DNA of 64,000 nucleotides, taken from NCBI RefSeq assembly GCF_000331305.1, contig NZ_KB217478.1:7404317-7468316 (forward strand), given 5' to 3'. The notes under the pieces were generated by a model, which saw only the letters and a list, made by a program, of their open reading frames with translations, did no database searches and was not told where the DNA came from. The stretch is from Calothrix sp. PCC 7103 (GTDB lineage Bacteria > Cyanobacteriota > Cyanobacteriia > Cyanobacteriales > Nostocaceae). The position numbers and the translations under genes were made by a program. This document shows positions 27,242-37,243 of this stretch, one piece after another; position 1 is the first letter of the stretch, and every line of letters begins with the position of its first letter.

Positions 27242-28834
27242 ATGAACACCTTTGATTTTCCTTGGCTGAGTGCCATGATTGCCTTACCGCTAGTAGCGGC
27301 TGCGGCAATCCCCTTTATTCCTGATAAAGATGGCAAAACCGTTCGCTGGTACACTTTGGGAGTTGCGTTTGCTGATTTTGCTTTAATGATTGCTGCCTTC
27401 TGGCACAATTACGATTTTCAAAGTTCTGGATATCAGCTTGTTGAAAAGTACTCCTGGATTCCCCAACTTGGCTTAAATTGGTCACTCGCTGTTGATGGAA
27501 TTTCGATGCCGCTAGTTTTGTTAACTGGCTTAATAAATACACTCGCTGTTTTCGCGTCTTGGAAGATTACTAACAAGCCGCGATTGTTTTATGCAATGAT
27601 GCTGTTGATGTACAGCGCTCAAATCGGAGTGTTTACAGCCCAAGATATGTTGCTGTTCTTCCTGATGTGGGAAATTGAACTCGTTCCTGTATATTTATTG
27701 ATTTCTATATGGGGTGGTGCAAAACGCCGCTACGCTGCTACTAAATTTATTATTTACACTGCTGCTGCTTCTATCTTCATTTTGATAGCTGGTTTAGCAA
27801 TGGCATTTTATGGTGATACCTTCACCTTCGACATGGTTCAACTTGGTTTGAAGGAATATCCCATCACTTTAGAGTTAGCTCTTTACACTGGTTTCTTAAT
27901 TGCTTTCGGCGTAAAACTTTCTATCTTCCCTTTCCACACTTGGCTTCCTGATGCACATGGTGAGGCGCCTGCACCTGGTTCAATGGTTTTAGCTGGTGTG
28001 TTGTTAAAAATGGGTGGTTATGCATTAATCCGCTTCAACATGGAAATGCTCCCCAATGCTCACGTTTACTTTGCTCCTATACTCGCAATTCTTGGTGTAG
28101 TCAACATTATCTACGGAGCATGTTGCGCCTTTGCTCAAACAAACCTCAAACGTCGCTTGGCTTATTCCTCTGTTGCTCACATGGGCTTCGTGTTAATAGG
28201 TATCGCTTCTTATACTGAAGTTGGTATTAGTGGCGCCGTTCTGCAAATGGTATCCCACGGTTTAATTGCAGCAGCATTATTCTTCTTATCTGGTGTAACT
28301 TACGAACGTACTCACACCTTGATGATGGACAAAATGGGTGGTATGGGCAAAGTAATGCCTCGTACATTCGCACTGTTCACTGCTGGTTCAATGGCATCGC
28401 TTGCATTGCCTGGTATGAGCGGTTTTGTCGGTGAGTTGATGGTATTCCTCGGTATCTCCACCAGCGATGTATATAGCTCAAGCTTCAAAATTGTAGTAGT
28501 CTTCTTAAGTGCAGTTGGCGTTATCTTGACTCCTATCTACTTACTCTCAATGTTACGTGAAGTGTTCTACGGTAAGAAAAACGAAGAATTACACCTCGAC
28601 GAATTTGTAGAAGATATTAAACCTCGCGAATTGTTTATCACCGCTTGCTTAATACTCCCCATCATCGGTATCGGTTTATATCCTAAGATTGTTACTCAAG
28701 CTTACGATGTTAAGACAGTAGAAGTTGCTCAACACGCACGTGAAGCACTCCCTGTATTTGCCGGACAACAACCCGCTAGCATGTACAGCCAAATATTTAC
28801 GGCGCCTGTAATTGCTCAAAATGTTGCAGAATAG
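27242..28834 (+). CDS. ndhD: NAD(P)H-quinone oxidoreductase subunit 4 (NdhD)
   Basis: A 530-residue membrane subunit of the NDH-1 complex, one of the proton-pumping antiporter-like proteins of cyclic electron flow and respiration in thylakoids. About 14 helices are predicted. Conserved segments are [18 protein letters not shown], the Lys-bearing [22 protein letters not shown], and [15 protein letters not shown]. The family (NdhD1-type, as judged from size and similarity) works with NdhF1. ndhF is not adjacent here. The first in-frame codon is TTG 27233; the ATG at 27242 ([12 protein letters not shown]) is chosen. It is convergent with the T4SS operon. Confidence 0.93.
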   Translation: MNTFDFPWLSAMIALPLVAAAAIPFIPDKDGKTVRWYTLGVAFADFALMIAAFWHNYDFQSSGYQLVEKYSWIPQLGLNWSLAVDGISMPLVLLTGLINTLAVFASWKITNKPRLFYAMMLLMYSAQIGVFTAQDMLLFFLMWEIELVPVYLLISIWGGAKRRYAATKFIIYTAAASIFILIAGLAMAFYGDTFTFDMVQLGLKEYPITLELALYTGFLIAFGVKLSIFPFHTWLPDAHGEAPAPGSMVLAGVLLKMGGYALIRFNMEMLPNAHVYFAPILAILGVVNIIYGACCAFAQTNLKRRLAYSSVAHMGFVLIGIASYTEVGISGAVLQMVSHGLIAAALFFLSGVTYERTHTLMMDKMGGMGKVMPRTFALFTAGSMASLALPGMSGFVGELMVFLGISTSDVYSSSFKIVVVFLSAVGVILTPIYLLSMLREVFYGKKNEELHLDEFVEDIKPRELFITACLILPIIGIGLYPKIVTQAYDVKTVEVAQHAREALPVFAGQQPASMYSQIFTAPVIAQNVAE

Positions 28835-28892
28835 TTCAGAAGAAAACGAAAGTGCAACTAAATAGTTTAACCACAGTGGTATGGCTCGCGCG

Positions 28893-28914
28893 GGGGTGAT
28901 TTCCTAATCACCCC
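28893..28914. terminator. Bidirectional terminator between ndhD and the T4SS operon
   Basis: GGGGTGATT (28893-28901), loop TCCT, AATCACCCC (28906-28914): a perfect 9-bp stem followed by AAAATTTTAATTT. It lies between two convergent transcription units. Confidence 0.65.
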
Positions 28915-28925
28915 AAAATTTTAAT

Positions 28926-30536
28926 TTACAATTGGATTGGTTGATTGATGTAGACTTCAAGCTCGGTACCTGCTTGTAAGAACCAAATATTCCCACGTGA
29001 TGTCATTTCTGAGATTGCTTGCTGGTTACGAAGGGTAATTTGCGGAACTACAGAATTCATTCCACCCTCTAATACTCCTGTTAATATGTTAGGTTTTGAA
29101 GTTTGAGTGACGATATTACCACCAACTGTGGTAAGTACCTGAGAATCTGTACGGTTAGATAACTCAGCAGCTTTTGCAATACCTCCTAGTACAAATAATC
29201 CTGCGTCCATTCCCGCTATTGACCTACCTCTGTCAGGGTATTTATTTGCTATTAATGGTTTTCCTTTCGGCGCCCGAATTTTAATGCTAGATTCTGGTAA
29301 GGTAGTTTCTGTCAACTTGTTATTTTCTTGCCGAATCACTGAAGTTACATTTAGCTGTAACATTCCACTATCTGATATATTACGAATTTGCGCTAGTAAT
29401 TCAGTACGTTCTGGCAACACGATGGCGCCATCTATATTTTTTAATGGTTGTTTTAAACGAACTACGAATGTACTATCGTTTTTGTTGTCATTCGCTGATT
29501 TATTTGTTTCTCCGAATATTGCTGTTGCTAAAACGGCTTTAACGCTGGTTCCAACTGCAACGCTTTTTCCACTGCGCTCTGTTGTTTGAGTAGGTTGATT
29601 TACCAGAGTAGGGGTACTAACAGGGGTCGGAAGAAGATTTGCCGCAGTTTCTTGTGTGTTTTCTTGTGTGTTTTCTTGTTTGTTTAATACTGAAGGGTCT
29701 ACTCCTTCTTTCGCGCTAGCAATTTCTTCAATTACTTGAGGAGAAACTGGTTGTAATTTTGGTAGAACTGGTTTTAGAAGGTTTGGTTTTATAGATGCGA
29801 CTTGTGAAGGGGTTAATGGTCGAGGTGAAACTGGTCTACTAGTTACTATTGGTTGAGGTGGATTTGGTGCTGGTCTATTTTGTATTACTTGTTGAGGTTG
29901 GACGACTCGCTCGACGGTGACAATTTTTGGCACATATACGGTAGGTGCCGGTGTTGGTACTTTTTGAACTACTACGCGCGTTATGGTTTTTGGAGGTGTG
30001 GTGGGAGTGGTAGTGGTAGGTGGTGGAGAAAAGGTTTTTAATTGGTTTTGTGCTGCTTTAACTGCATTAGCTTGTTCTGCTAAGGCAAGTTTTGTTTTTA
30101 ATTCTTCAATTTGTGCTTCTGGTCGCGCTTCTTCTAATTGGTTAAGATTATTAGCTGCTTGAATTGGTTGCTGTTGAAGTTTTTTGGGTTTACTGCTTCC
30201 ATTCATAGTTTGTGATAGGAATGTACCAGCTATTAAGACTCCTATTAATGTAGAGGCGCCGACAAAAGCTACTTTTGCAAAAGGGTTTGACGCTAAAGAC
30301 TGCTGAGTTTTGATATCTTGCGGTGCTGGGGGTAATAACTCTTTGTTGTTATCCGCAATAACTAAAGTGTTATTAGTTGTTTCTTCATTTTGTAAATCAG
30401 TGTTTTCAAAACCAACTAGGTCAGCCATTTGCTTTTCCCAGTCAGTTGTTTGTGTGGCTGGTGGCAAAGGATGCTGTTGTACCTGTTCTAAATCCTCTAA
30501 TTGTAAATTATGATGATTATTGTCTGGCTTTTTCAT
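28926..30536 (-). CDS. VirB10/TrbI-like T4SS protein
   Basis: A 536-residue protein (580 if started at 30668). It has a cytoplasmic acidic region, one membrane helix (VAFVGASTLIGVLIAGTFLS), a Pro/Thr/Val-rich periplasmic linker (about residues 150-300) and a C-terminal TrbI/VirB10 domain. That domain contains GTSVKAVLATAIF, VVRLKQPLKNIDGAIVLPERTELLAQI and ends TELEVYINQPIQL. In T4SS this protein spans from inner to outer membrane and gates the channel. The ATG at 30536 has GGTGA upstream; an ATG at 30668 would add a second hydrophobic N-terminus and overlap the preceding gene by 13 bp. It is the last gene of the operon. Confidence 0.78.
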   Translation of the reverse strand: MKKPDNNHHNLQLEDLEQVQQHPLPPATQTTDWEKQMADLVGFENTDLQNEETTNNTLVIADNNKELLPPAPQDIKTQQSLASNPFAKVAFVGASTLIGVLIAGTFLSQTMNGSSKPKKLQQQPIQAANNLNQLEEARPEAQIEELKTKLALAEQANAVKAAQNQLKTFSPPPTTTTPTTPPKTITRVVVQKVPTPAPTVYVPKIVTVERVVQPQQVIQNRPAPNPPQPIVTSRPVSPRPLTPSQVASIKPNLLKPVLPKLQPVSPQVIEEIASAKEGVDPSVLNKQENTQENTQETAANLLPTPVSTPTLVNQPTQTTERSGKSVAVGTSVKAVLATAIFGETNKSANDNKNDSTFVVRLKQPLKNIDGAIVLPERTELLAQIRNISDSGMLQLNVTSVIRQENNKLTETTLPESSIKIRAPKGKPLIANKYPDRGRSIAGMDAGLFVLGGIAKAAELSNRTDSQVLTTVGGNIVTQTSKPNILTGVLEGGMNSVVPQITLRNQQAISEMTSRGNIWFLQAGTELEVYINQPIQL

Positions 30537-30655
30537 ATCGTTTTCACCGCTTGTTTGTAATATATAATGTTGATACAATAAATCGTAAAAAAAATAAAAA
30601 AAGCAAACGAATAGAATAAAGATAATGCTATTGGCAATAAAGCTCAGTAAACTAT

Positions 30656-31324
30656 TTAAAATGTACATTTTTGGTCTTTTATATCACAAATTTTATATAT
30701 TCTTAGTCGCGCTTCACTTAAACGATAAATAGCTGATTGTAAAGGAGTTGGTGATTTTGGTAGAGAGATTGATGATATATCTTCAGCTTTTACTAAGATT
30801 CTTTTAATAAACGGGACTGTATCTTGTTGAATATTATTTATAGATAAAATACGATGGGCTGATATTTGAATTTGCCATTTACCTTCACTAATTTTTTCAG
30901 GTTGGGTAAGTTGTTTAATTATAAAAATACTTTCTGTATTATTACTCAAATTAATTGCATTACCAACAAATTGCATTTCTGATTCAAATGCTTGTCTTAT
31001 TTCTTCTGTTAGCAGCGATGATGTATCTTGCCAAGTAGCTAACGCTGGCTGTTTATTTGACCAAGTAAACATTAAAGTCATTGCTTCAGCAACAAAGCGA
31101 CGTATTATTTCTGGGTGACGTTCTAAATTTTCTTGGCTGTTTACTGTAATTGCTCGTCCATCAATTAGTTGTACTAAGCTCGTTGGTAAGTTGGTGCTGA
31201 CTGTTTTTAAGATGGAACTATGGAATATTAATAATAGTAAAGTTAATGCACTTACACTAAATGTTGCAATGGCAAATAGAGGAAAGATATTTTGTTTGTT
31301 ACTTGGTTGAGGAATTAAGCGCAT
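30656..31324 (-). CDS. VirB8-like T4SS protein, second copy
   Basis: A 222-residue protein with a short cytoplasmic N-terminus, one membrane helix (LFAIATFSVSALTLLLLIFHSS) and a periplasmic domain ending SAIYRLSEARLRIYKICD. It shares layout with the gene immediately upstream: N-terminal helix, an RFVAEAMTLMFTWSNKQPAL segment matching RQFVSQTMAGMFNWTGALPA there, and the same C-terminal pattern. The two are therefore diverged tandem duplicates. VirB8-type proteins assemble the inner-membrane channel platform. It lacks any catalytic motif. Spacing to the upstream gene is 10 bp. Confidence 0.68.
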   Translation of the reverse strand: MRLIPQPSNKQNIFPLFAIATFSVSALTLLLLIFHSSILKTVSTNLPTSLVQLIDGRAITVNSQENLERHPEIIRRFVAEAMTLMFTWSNKQPALATWQDTSSLLTEEIRQAFESEMQFVGNAINLSNNTESIFIIKQLTQPEKISEGKWQIQISAHRILSINNIQQDTVPFIKRILVKAEDISSISLPKSPTPLQSAIYRLSEARLRIYKICDIKDQKCTF

Positions 31325-31334
31325 AATCTATTTA

Positions 31335-32150
31335 TTACCTGATAAAACTACTGGAATTAACTCCACAACGATTAGATTGACTATTTTGATTATCGTAAGC
31401 GTCGGTTAAGCAAAGATTATTTATTTCGTATATTTCTAGTTTTTGCGCGCGCAGGTTATATATCGCTTTTTGCAAATCACTAATATTATTTGTGTTTGCT
31501 AAGGGATGCTCAAATGAATCTATGGTACGTACTAAAAAATCTTTGTTAAAGGGAATTAGTACTCTCTTGTTGTCTGCACGTCTGATTTGAACTATATTTG
31601 CTACCAAACCCACTTTCCAGCGGTTAGGTGCTATTTTTTGGGGAGGATAGGCACGCTGAATTAATAATTTAGTTGTGATTTCTTGATTCAGATTTTTAGT
31701 GAACAACTCTGCTGGCGCCATTTCGGCTATTTGTCCTAAAAAACCCTGTCGAAAATCTTCGGAAATAGCAAAACTAGACACCCAACTAGTTGTAGGCACT
31801 TTTTTCGTGGCGCCTTCTGGTGTAATTATAGATATACCTTTATCAGGTTTCGGATTCGTCGCATCTTCTATAGTAATCGCTGGCAAGGCACCCGTCCAGT
31901 TGAACATCCCTGCCATCGTTTGACTAACAAATTGCCGGATAGCTTCCGGTTGTTGGTCAAAATTATTTGTTTTTGAAGTTGCATCATCCAGTTGGACAAA
32001 ATTTGGCGGCTTTCTACTATTTAAATTACGAATAGTTAAACCCTGCACTAATAATACCAATAATACCAAAATTTGTAACCCAAAAGTTACAAAAGCAAAC
32101 ACAGTTAATAAATTAACCGTCGTTTTTTTCTCTGGTAAAAATCTTGTCAT
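31335..32150 (-). CDS. VirB8-like T4SS protein, first copy
   Basis: A 271-residue bitopic protein. It has an N-terminal helix at about 14-36 (LTVFAFVTFGLQILVLLVLLV) and a periplasmic domain that looks like the VirB8/TraE NTF2-like fold by size and position, with AIYNLRAQKLEIYEI near the end. It is paralogous to the next gene downstream. A longer loop (TIEDATNPKPDKGISIITPE) distinguishes it from that copy. It is placed between the VirB6-like and second VirB8-like genes. The assignment rests on topology and operon position more than on strong motifs. Confidence 0.68.
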   Translation of the reverse strand: MTRFLPEKKTTVNLLTVFAFVTFGLQILVLLVLLVQGLTIRNLNSRKPPNFVQLDDATSKTNNFDQQPEAIRQFVSQTMAGMFNWTGALPAITIEDATNPKPDKGISIITPEGATKKVPTTSWVSSFAISEDFRQGFLGQIAEMAPAELFTKNLNQEITTKLLIQRAYPPQKIAPNRWKVGLVANIVQIRRADNKRVLIPFNKDFLVRTIDSFEHPLANTNNISDLQKAIYNLRAQKLEIYEINNLCLTDAYDNQNSQSNRCGVNSSSFIR

Positions 32151-32183
32151 CTCTTTCTTTGCGTCCTTTGCGTCTTTGCGGTT

Positions 32184-33230
32184 CTATATTCTTCCACGCA
32201 CCCAAACATTAGTATTATTCATCGCATTAAATATACTAAAACCTCCAAATGCTGCAAGAGTCAAAGATAAAATTGGCGCCAAAACTCCCAAACATATCAA
32301 AAACCACGTTAAATCAAGTTCTGCATCAATATTTTGAGACGAAACATCGACAATAACACTAGCTGTGATAATGGCAATAATATTAAATGATATTTTGGCG
32401 ATACCAATTGCCGAAAAACCTGTCAACCATGTAAAAATTGGTTTAGTGACTACAGGAAGCAAAGAACATCCAACAGCCAATGGGCCAAGTGCTGCTACTA
32501 ACAGCATGGTTGCCTCAATTAAGTTGTGAAAAGCAAGTTGTGACGAGATTAATATATTTTTGAAGGTAGTTTGAACTGTTGAACCCAGCAAAGAGTTAAA
32601 CGAAAGCTCAGATACTGCGTTGCTACTGTATACGATTAAATTTACTTTCCTTTCAAGTCTACTTACCCAAGGTTGGGCGCCGTATAAGTCGCGGTAATTT
32701 TGCCATAAAGTATCTATTTTTTCTTTGGCTTTAGTTAAACATTGTGTTTGTTGCTCTCCCATTAGTGACTGACAAGGACGTAATAAGGCGCCAGTAACTT
32801 CTTCAGCAACACTCATATTTAATGCTTGCTGATATACTTTATTACTATCTGCGACTTGAATAACTTGTTGGTTAATGCTATTAAGAAAATTTCTAAAACC
32901 TAAAGTTAAATGAGATAATGTAGTCCCGTTACCAGGGTTAGCTAAGAGTAACACTACTACAAACGGCATTATTAAATTAGATAATGGACGTGAGTATTCG
33001 CTTTCTAATAAATCTTTAAGCCATTGAGCAACAAAGAACAGTAATGTACCAACAGCAAAAAATATTCCCAGTTTAGTAATAGCTCCATATAAGTTATTAT
33101 TGGTGTTAGTTTGGAGGATATCTATCCATTGTTTGTCCCAACTAGTTGTAATATTTTGTGCTGTAATGGCGCCGTTTCTAAGTATGTCGGTGCTGCCAAA
33201 TTGAGCAAAGCTTATATAAATCAGATTCAT
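32184..33230 (-). CDS. VirB6-like polytopic T4SS protein
   Basis: A 348-residue integral membrane protein with about six hydrophobic helices (LGIFFAVGTLLFFVAQWL, LIMPFVVVLLLANPG, ATMLLVAALGPLAVGCSLLPVV, ISFNIIAIITASVIV, WFLICLGVLAPILSLTLAAFGG). A large central soluble loop has cysteines (RPCQSLMGEQQTQC). VirB6/TrbL-type proteins form the inner-membrane DNA path of T4SS. It starts 2 bp before the stop region of the VirB5-like gene (gap 33230/33233). The assignment depends on topology, size and neighbours. Confidence 0.65.
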   Translation of the reverse strand: MNLIYISFAQFGSTDILRNGAITAQNITTSWDKQWIDILQTNTNNNLYGAITKLGIFFAVGTLLFFVAQWLKDLLESEYSRPLSNLIMPFVVVLLLANPGNGTTLSHLTLGFRNFLNSINQQVIQVADSNKVYQQALNMSVAEEVTGALLRPCQSLMGEQQTQCLTKAKEKIDTLWQNYRDLYGAQPWVSRLERKVNLIVYSSNAVSELSFNSLLGSTVQTTFKNILISSQLAFHNLIEATMLLVAALGPLAVGCSLLPVVTKPIFTWLTGFSAIGIAKISFNIIAIITASVIVDVSSQNIDAELDLTWFLICLGVLAPILSLTLAAFGGFSIFNAMNNTNVWVRGRI

Positions 33231-33232
33231 AA

Positions 33233-34075
33233 TTAATTTTTTCTGCCTATTAAGTCGGTTTGTGATGTGACTTGTAATAGTCGTGCGACTTCTGCGGATG
33301 TGTTTGCTCTTTGACTTCGATTTGTTTCATCTAGTTGTTGTGATATGTTTACTAAGTTTAAGTTTGTATACTGTAAGTCATGATGAATTTGAGTAGTGGT
33401 TGCAAGTGTTTCGGCGCCTATTTTTGATTGTTCTTTTTGAATATTGATATTTTGTAGTTCTAAATCTGCTAATCCTTCCCAAGTTAGCTGAGTAAGTTTA
33501 GCTTGGTTGTTTAATACGGAACCAAATAAGGATAGGGGATTACCACTGGCTGCAATAGATGATATGTTATTTAAAGCATTTGCACTACTTACTACTGCTT
33601 CAATTTCAATTTGCTTGCGCTTTTTATTAGTATCAGCAGCATTTGCCATAGAGGCAATATTATTTACCACTTGTTCGGTATTTTGTAATTTGTTTTTAAT
33701 ACGTGTTTGCCCGTTCCTTCCTAAAGTACCTTCGACTGTTGATAAAGTCATTTGGCGCCCAATTTGATTATTAACCATAGCACCATTTACTGCTGGGTTA
33801 TTATCAAATTTATCTGACTGTGAATATTGAGTTATTTGTTCTCTGACACTTTTACCTATAGTTAGTGGACTAGAAGAATTATTTATAGCGCTTTGCGTCT
33901 GAACTTCATAAGGTTTTAGCTCAGATAGATTATTTGTAATATAGTTTTTCAAATCATTGCTATAAGATTGAAAGTCACTCCAAACATTTCCTAATCCTGC
34001 TGTGGCTGGTAATATAACTAAGCAGACTAGTGTACTGGAAGCTATAATAATTTTTAGAGGCTTATTTATAAGCAT
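33233..34075 (-). CDS. VirB5/TrbJ-like periplasmic T4SS protein
   Basis: A 280-residue exported protein. The signal peptide is MLINKPLKIIIASSTLVCLVILPATAG; the mature part is helical and Asn/Gln-rich with coiled-coil segments (LADLELQNINIQKEQSK, HHDLQYTNLNLVNISQQLDETNRSQR). VirB5/TrbJ proteins are minor pilus subunits or tip adhesins with this signal-peptide-plus-helical design. It lies between the VirB4- and VirB6-like genes, exactly the virB order. There is a 104-bp gap to virB4. Confidence 0.62.
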   Translation of the reverse strand: MLINKPLKIIIASSTLVCLVILPATAGLGNVWSDFQSYSNDLKNYITNNLSELKPYEVQTQSAINNSSSPLTIGKSVREQITQYSQSDKFDNNPAVNGAMVNNQIGRQMTLSTVEGTLGRNGQTRIKNKLQNTEQVVNNIASMANAADTNKKRKQIEIEAVVSSANALNNISSIAASGNPLSLFGSVLNNQAKLTQLTWEGLADLELQNINIQKEQSKIGAETLATTTQIHHDLQYTNLNLVNISQQLDETNRSQRANTSAEVARLLQVTSQTDLIGRKN

Positions 34076-34179
34076 GTCGCAGTCCTATCTCTCTTCTTCC
34101 TTTGTGTCCTTTGTGTCCTTTGTGGTTCGTTATACCAACGTTATTTTTGAAAAATCAATTAGAAACGCTACATACCTCC

Positions 34180-36927
34180 TTAACTGCTACGAATAGAACC
34201 GACAAGTTGACGTGCGAATTGTGAAAGCGCTTCGTATTTGTTAGTATGCTTTTGCATAAATTTATTTCGTGCAGCTTGTTCGTTGGGGTTATTGGCAACA
34301 ACTGCTAATTGCTCAAATCCTGGATAGTATCGGCAAAAAGTATAAACACCGTTATCATCAAGCAACCACTGACTATAAATTTCTTCTTTACGTGGAAAGA
34401 AACTTTCTGATGCGTTGCGCGCGATGATTTCCTGTGGATACTTTAAAATATCTACAAAACTATTTACCGCGACTGGCTGAATTCGTCCAATTAACCTTGT
34501 TGTTAAATTCTGTAAAATCTTGGTAGCAGCTTTTGACTTAGCTATTGTGTCTGGGTCTTGGGCTGATAAAATGACTCTTACCCCTGCTTTGGCGCCGTTT
34601 GCACATAACCTTCCTACCAAGTCAGAAATTTGGTCGAACTCGAACAAAATAGGCGCCTCATCGATAAAGAATATAGAAGCAGGACTACTCAAAGCGCGTC
34701 GTAGTGCAGCAGAGTAAGCACTGAGAGAAAGTAGTGCAGCATCTTCACTATCAGAAAGATTTCGCAGTGCAAAAACTAAGAGTTGCGCGTCAGTTGGAAA
34801 ACTGGAAGGAGCAGATATTGCTTGTCCAACCCGACTTTGCAACCAAAAGCGTAAACGTAAGTCAATGACTTCGAGTGCTTCGTCAATTCTTTTACCTACA
34901 GAGTTTAAGTTGAGATGTTCGCGCGTGCAAAACAGTAAAAAATCTTTTAATGTTGGTGTTTTTTGCCATTCGATAGTTCCAAAACCTGCTACGAGTGCAG
35001 CTTGATACCGTTGTTTTATTCCTTCGTCAGCAAAGAATGTACCTAGCGCTAAGTTGATGATTGAGCGTACTGTTTGCGATAGTAACTGATTTTCGCTGCT
35101 GTTACCCAATATCATTGTCATCAACGCTGATTCTAAAAACGCGACATAATCTTGAAGACGCGATGCTTGTTCTTCTTTACTTAAATAACGTAGGTCTGGT
35201 TGTTCAAATAAGTTATTCGACTGTTTGGAAATATCAAAATAGGCGCCATATCCTTTGAGAAATTCTGTATAGTCGCTAAAAGTAGATGTACCATCGGGTT
35301 TTGGAAAATCTAATGCGACTACTGGCATATTATGAGCTAATGCTTGAGTTAATATACCAGATACCAAAACCGATTTACCCGCGCGCGTTGTTGCGAACAG
35401 TGCTAAATTTTTATGCTGGTTGAATAAATCAAGATTGACAGGTGTACCACCTTCATCGGAGATTAACTCAAATCCTTTGGCACTACCAGAAGTAGTTGTG
35501 ACTAGCGGTGTTAAACCCCAAACTTCATTGGTCAGATAAAGCTGGCGCCTATTAAAGGGTTTGGCGAGTAAAACATCCCAGACAATGGGTAAAGTTTGTA
35601 ACCAAATCTTCCACGCATACTCAATTTCCCGAACTACGCGCGCGGGACGTTGGAAGCAGTTTTCAATATATCTACATGCTTCATCTAATTTTTCTAAACT
35701 TGGACGATGCACTAAGATTGTCACACCAGTATATATAGGGACGGCGCCTTCATATAACTTTTCTTGTGCTGCAACTGATTTCTGAAGCTTTAACTGTGCT
35801 GCAACGTCAATAGTATTACTTTTTTGCTGTGCTAATTTAGCCGTCATATTTGACTGCTTTAATACTCGTTGAAGAGTTGCCTTGACTAAAGCAGGATTTG
35901 CTGGCGTCAGTTGACAGAAAATTTCAGTATCTACAACCGTGTCTCTAGCTATTAATTCCCATAAATACCGAAGTTGTGATGATTTATTTTGCCATCCTCC
36001 CGGTTTTTCTAAAAATGTCATTGCACCGACATATTTATTTTTTAAATGTATCCATTGCCTATCTGCAACAGGTACACTAGATTCTGTTAAAAGTGTTGTG
36101 CTATGGATATTTTCGAGTAGTAACTTGCTACTAGGTAACTCCGAGTAAATTTCTTCTCGAAGTCCGTTATCATCTAGTACTAATAACTGAGGGATATTTG
36201 GGGCAACAGTATCATTAAAGCGTTTCCAGCACTCGTGCCAAAGCTCTTGTGCAGTTAACGCTCGAACGTCCAAACCCATTTTATTTGATAATACTTGCTC
36301 CCAACGACGAAACCCTTCTTGGTAAGCATTAGAAATTATTGTCTCAATACGTTCTTGTTCTCTTTGAACTGCATCACCCTTAAAAGTTAACCACCAAGAT
36401 TCGGCTTTAGCGATTAGTTTTTCAATCCAATCATTAGCCTCTGCACTATCAGATTCTACAGTATAGGTTACATATATACGTAACTGCTTGGGTTTACGTA
36501 CACCGTCGTGTGTAAGCGCTTGTATTCTAGCTCTTTCTGAAGTCAATAAATACTGTATTTCAGGCGAAGTCGTATTTTTTATTAATGCTGCTAATTCTTT
36601 TTGTCTAGCTTTATCTGAAGCAAACGAACTGAGATGAAAAGTAATTCGTTCTTCACCAGGTAAATCTTTTAAACCAGCTTCAATATTATTACAAATTGTA
36701 TCAATTTGCTCTTTTACTAATGTAGTATGTATGCCTTTACATTCAAAGCCGAAAACAAAGCAAAATTTATCTTTTTGATTACCTTTGCTTAAAAGATAGG
36801 CGCCAATATCTCTATCACCAAGCGCGAATTTAAGCATGGTGGCAAGATGTAAAGCATCTTCAAAAGGAGTTAATCTACTTTCGTGACCTGCGATGTCTAC
36901 GCTTTGTTTTCCGATTTTGTTTTTCAT
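34180..36927 (-). CDS. VirB4/TraC-like T4SS ATPase
   Basis: A 915-residue ATPase. The N-terminal ~480 residues form the VirB4 assembly region. The C-terminal motor shows Walker A ATTRAGKS (512-519) followed by VVALDFPKPDG, and Walker B SIFFIDEAP (D756, E757). VILSAQDPDTIAKSKAATKILQN matches the conserved Q-motif region of VirB4/FtsK-like ATPases. It energises pilus assembly and substrate transfer at the inner membrane. It overlaps the VirB3-like gene by 53 bp; an internal ATG at codon 31 would shorten the protein but is less likely. This is the most secure member of the cluster. Confidence 0.85.
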   Translation of the reverse strand: MKNKIGKQSVDIAGHESRLTPFEDALHLATMLKFALGDRDIGAYLLSKGNQKDKFCFVFGFECKGIHTTLVKEQIDTICNNIEAGLKDLPGEERITFHLSSFASDKARQKELAALIKNTTSPEIQYLLTSERARIQALTHDGVRKPKQLRIYVTYTVESDSAEANDWIEKLIAKAESWWLTFKGDAVQREQERIETIISNAYQEGFRRWEQVLSNKMGLDVRALTAQELWHECWKRFNDTVAPNIPQLLVLDDNGLREEIYSELPSSKLLLENIHSTTLLTESSVPVADRQWIHLKNKYVGAMTFLEKPGGWQNKSSQLRYLWELIARDTVVDTEIFCQLTPANPALVKATLQRVLKQSNMTAKLAQQKSNTIDVAAQLKLQKSVAAQEKLYEGAVPIYTGVTILVHRPSLEKLDEACRYIENCFQRPARVVREIEYAWKIWLQTLPIVWDVLLAKPFNRRQLYLTNEVWGLTPLVTTTSGSAKGFELISDEGGTPVNLDLFNQHKNLALFATTRAGKSVLVSGILTQALAHNMPVVALDFPKPDGTSTFSDYTEFLKGYGAYFDISKQSNNLFEQPDLRYLSKEEQASRLQDYVAFLESALMTMILGNSSENQLLSQTVRSIINLALGTFFADEGIKQRYQAALVAGFGTIEWQKTPTLKDFLLFCTREHLNLNSVGKRIDEALEVIDLRLRFWLQSRVGQAISAPSSFPTDAQLLVFALRNLSDSEDAALLSLSAYSAALRRALSSPASIFFIDEAPILFEFDQISDLVGRLCANGAKAGVRVILSAQDPDTIAKSKAATKILQNLTTRLIGRIQPVAVNSFVDILKYPQEIIARNASESFFPRKEEIYSQWLLDDNGVYTFCRYYPGFEQLAVVANNPNEQAARNKFMQKHTNKYEALSQFARQLVGSIRSS

Positions 36928-37243
36928 AATAAAATTCTAGAAAACTCCGATAACGAGCGACACCCCTAGTCCAGTTAGGAACACCGATGAACTTACTTAA
37001 AAACCGCCAGCTTTTACCCCCTGTCAGTATCCACCAAGTAGCCATTCCCCATCCTGCTATTAGCAGCGTCCATAACCATTTTTGCCATGCATCAGTAAAT
37101 AAACCTCCCAAAAAACCATTAACAATAAAGTAAGAAAGTAAAATTATTATTATCCAGGGGAAGATTTGGTCTGCAGGAATGGGACCAAGGGATGGTTGAG
37201 TTCCTAATATTTGATTTACAGGTCGAAATTCTTTATCTTCCAT
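36875..37243 (-). CDS. VirB3-like small membrane protein
   Basis: A 122-residue protein with two adjacent hydrophobic stretches (IFPWIIIILLSYFIVNGFLGGLF and WLWTLLIAGWGMATWWILTGG) and a basic C-terminus (KQNRKTKRRHRRSRK). The size and position between the VirB2-like and VirB4-like genes are those of VirB3, which anchors VirB4 at the membrane. It overlaps the VirB4 start by 53 bp and touches the upstream gene (37243). The sequence alone would not prove the family. Confidence 0.6.
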   Translation of the reverse strand: MEDKEFRPVNQILGTQPSLGPIPADQIFPWIIIILLSYFIVNGFLGGLFTDAWQKWLWTLLIAGWGMATWWILTGGKSWRFLSKFIGVPNWTRGVARYRSFLEFYYEKQNRKTKRRHRRSRK

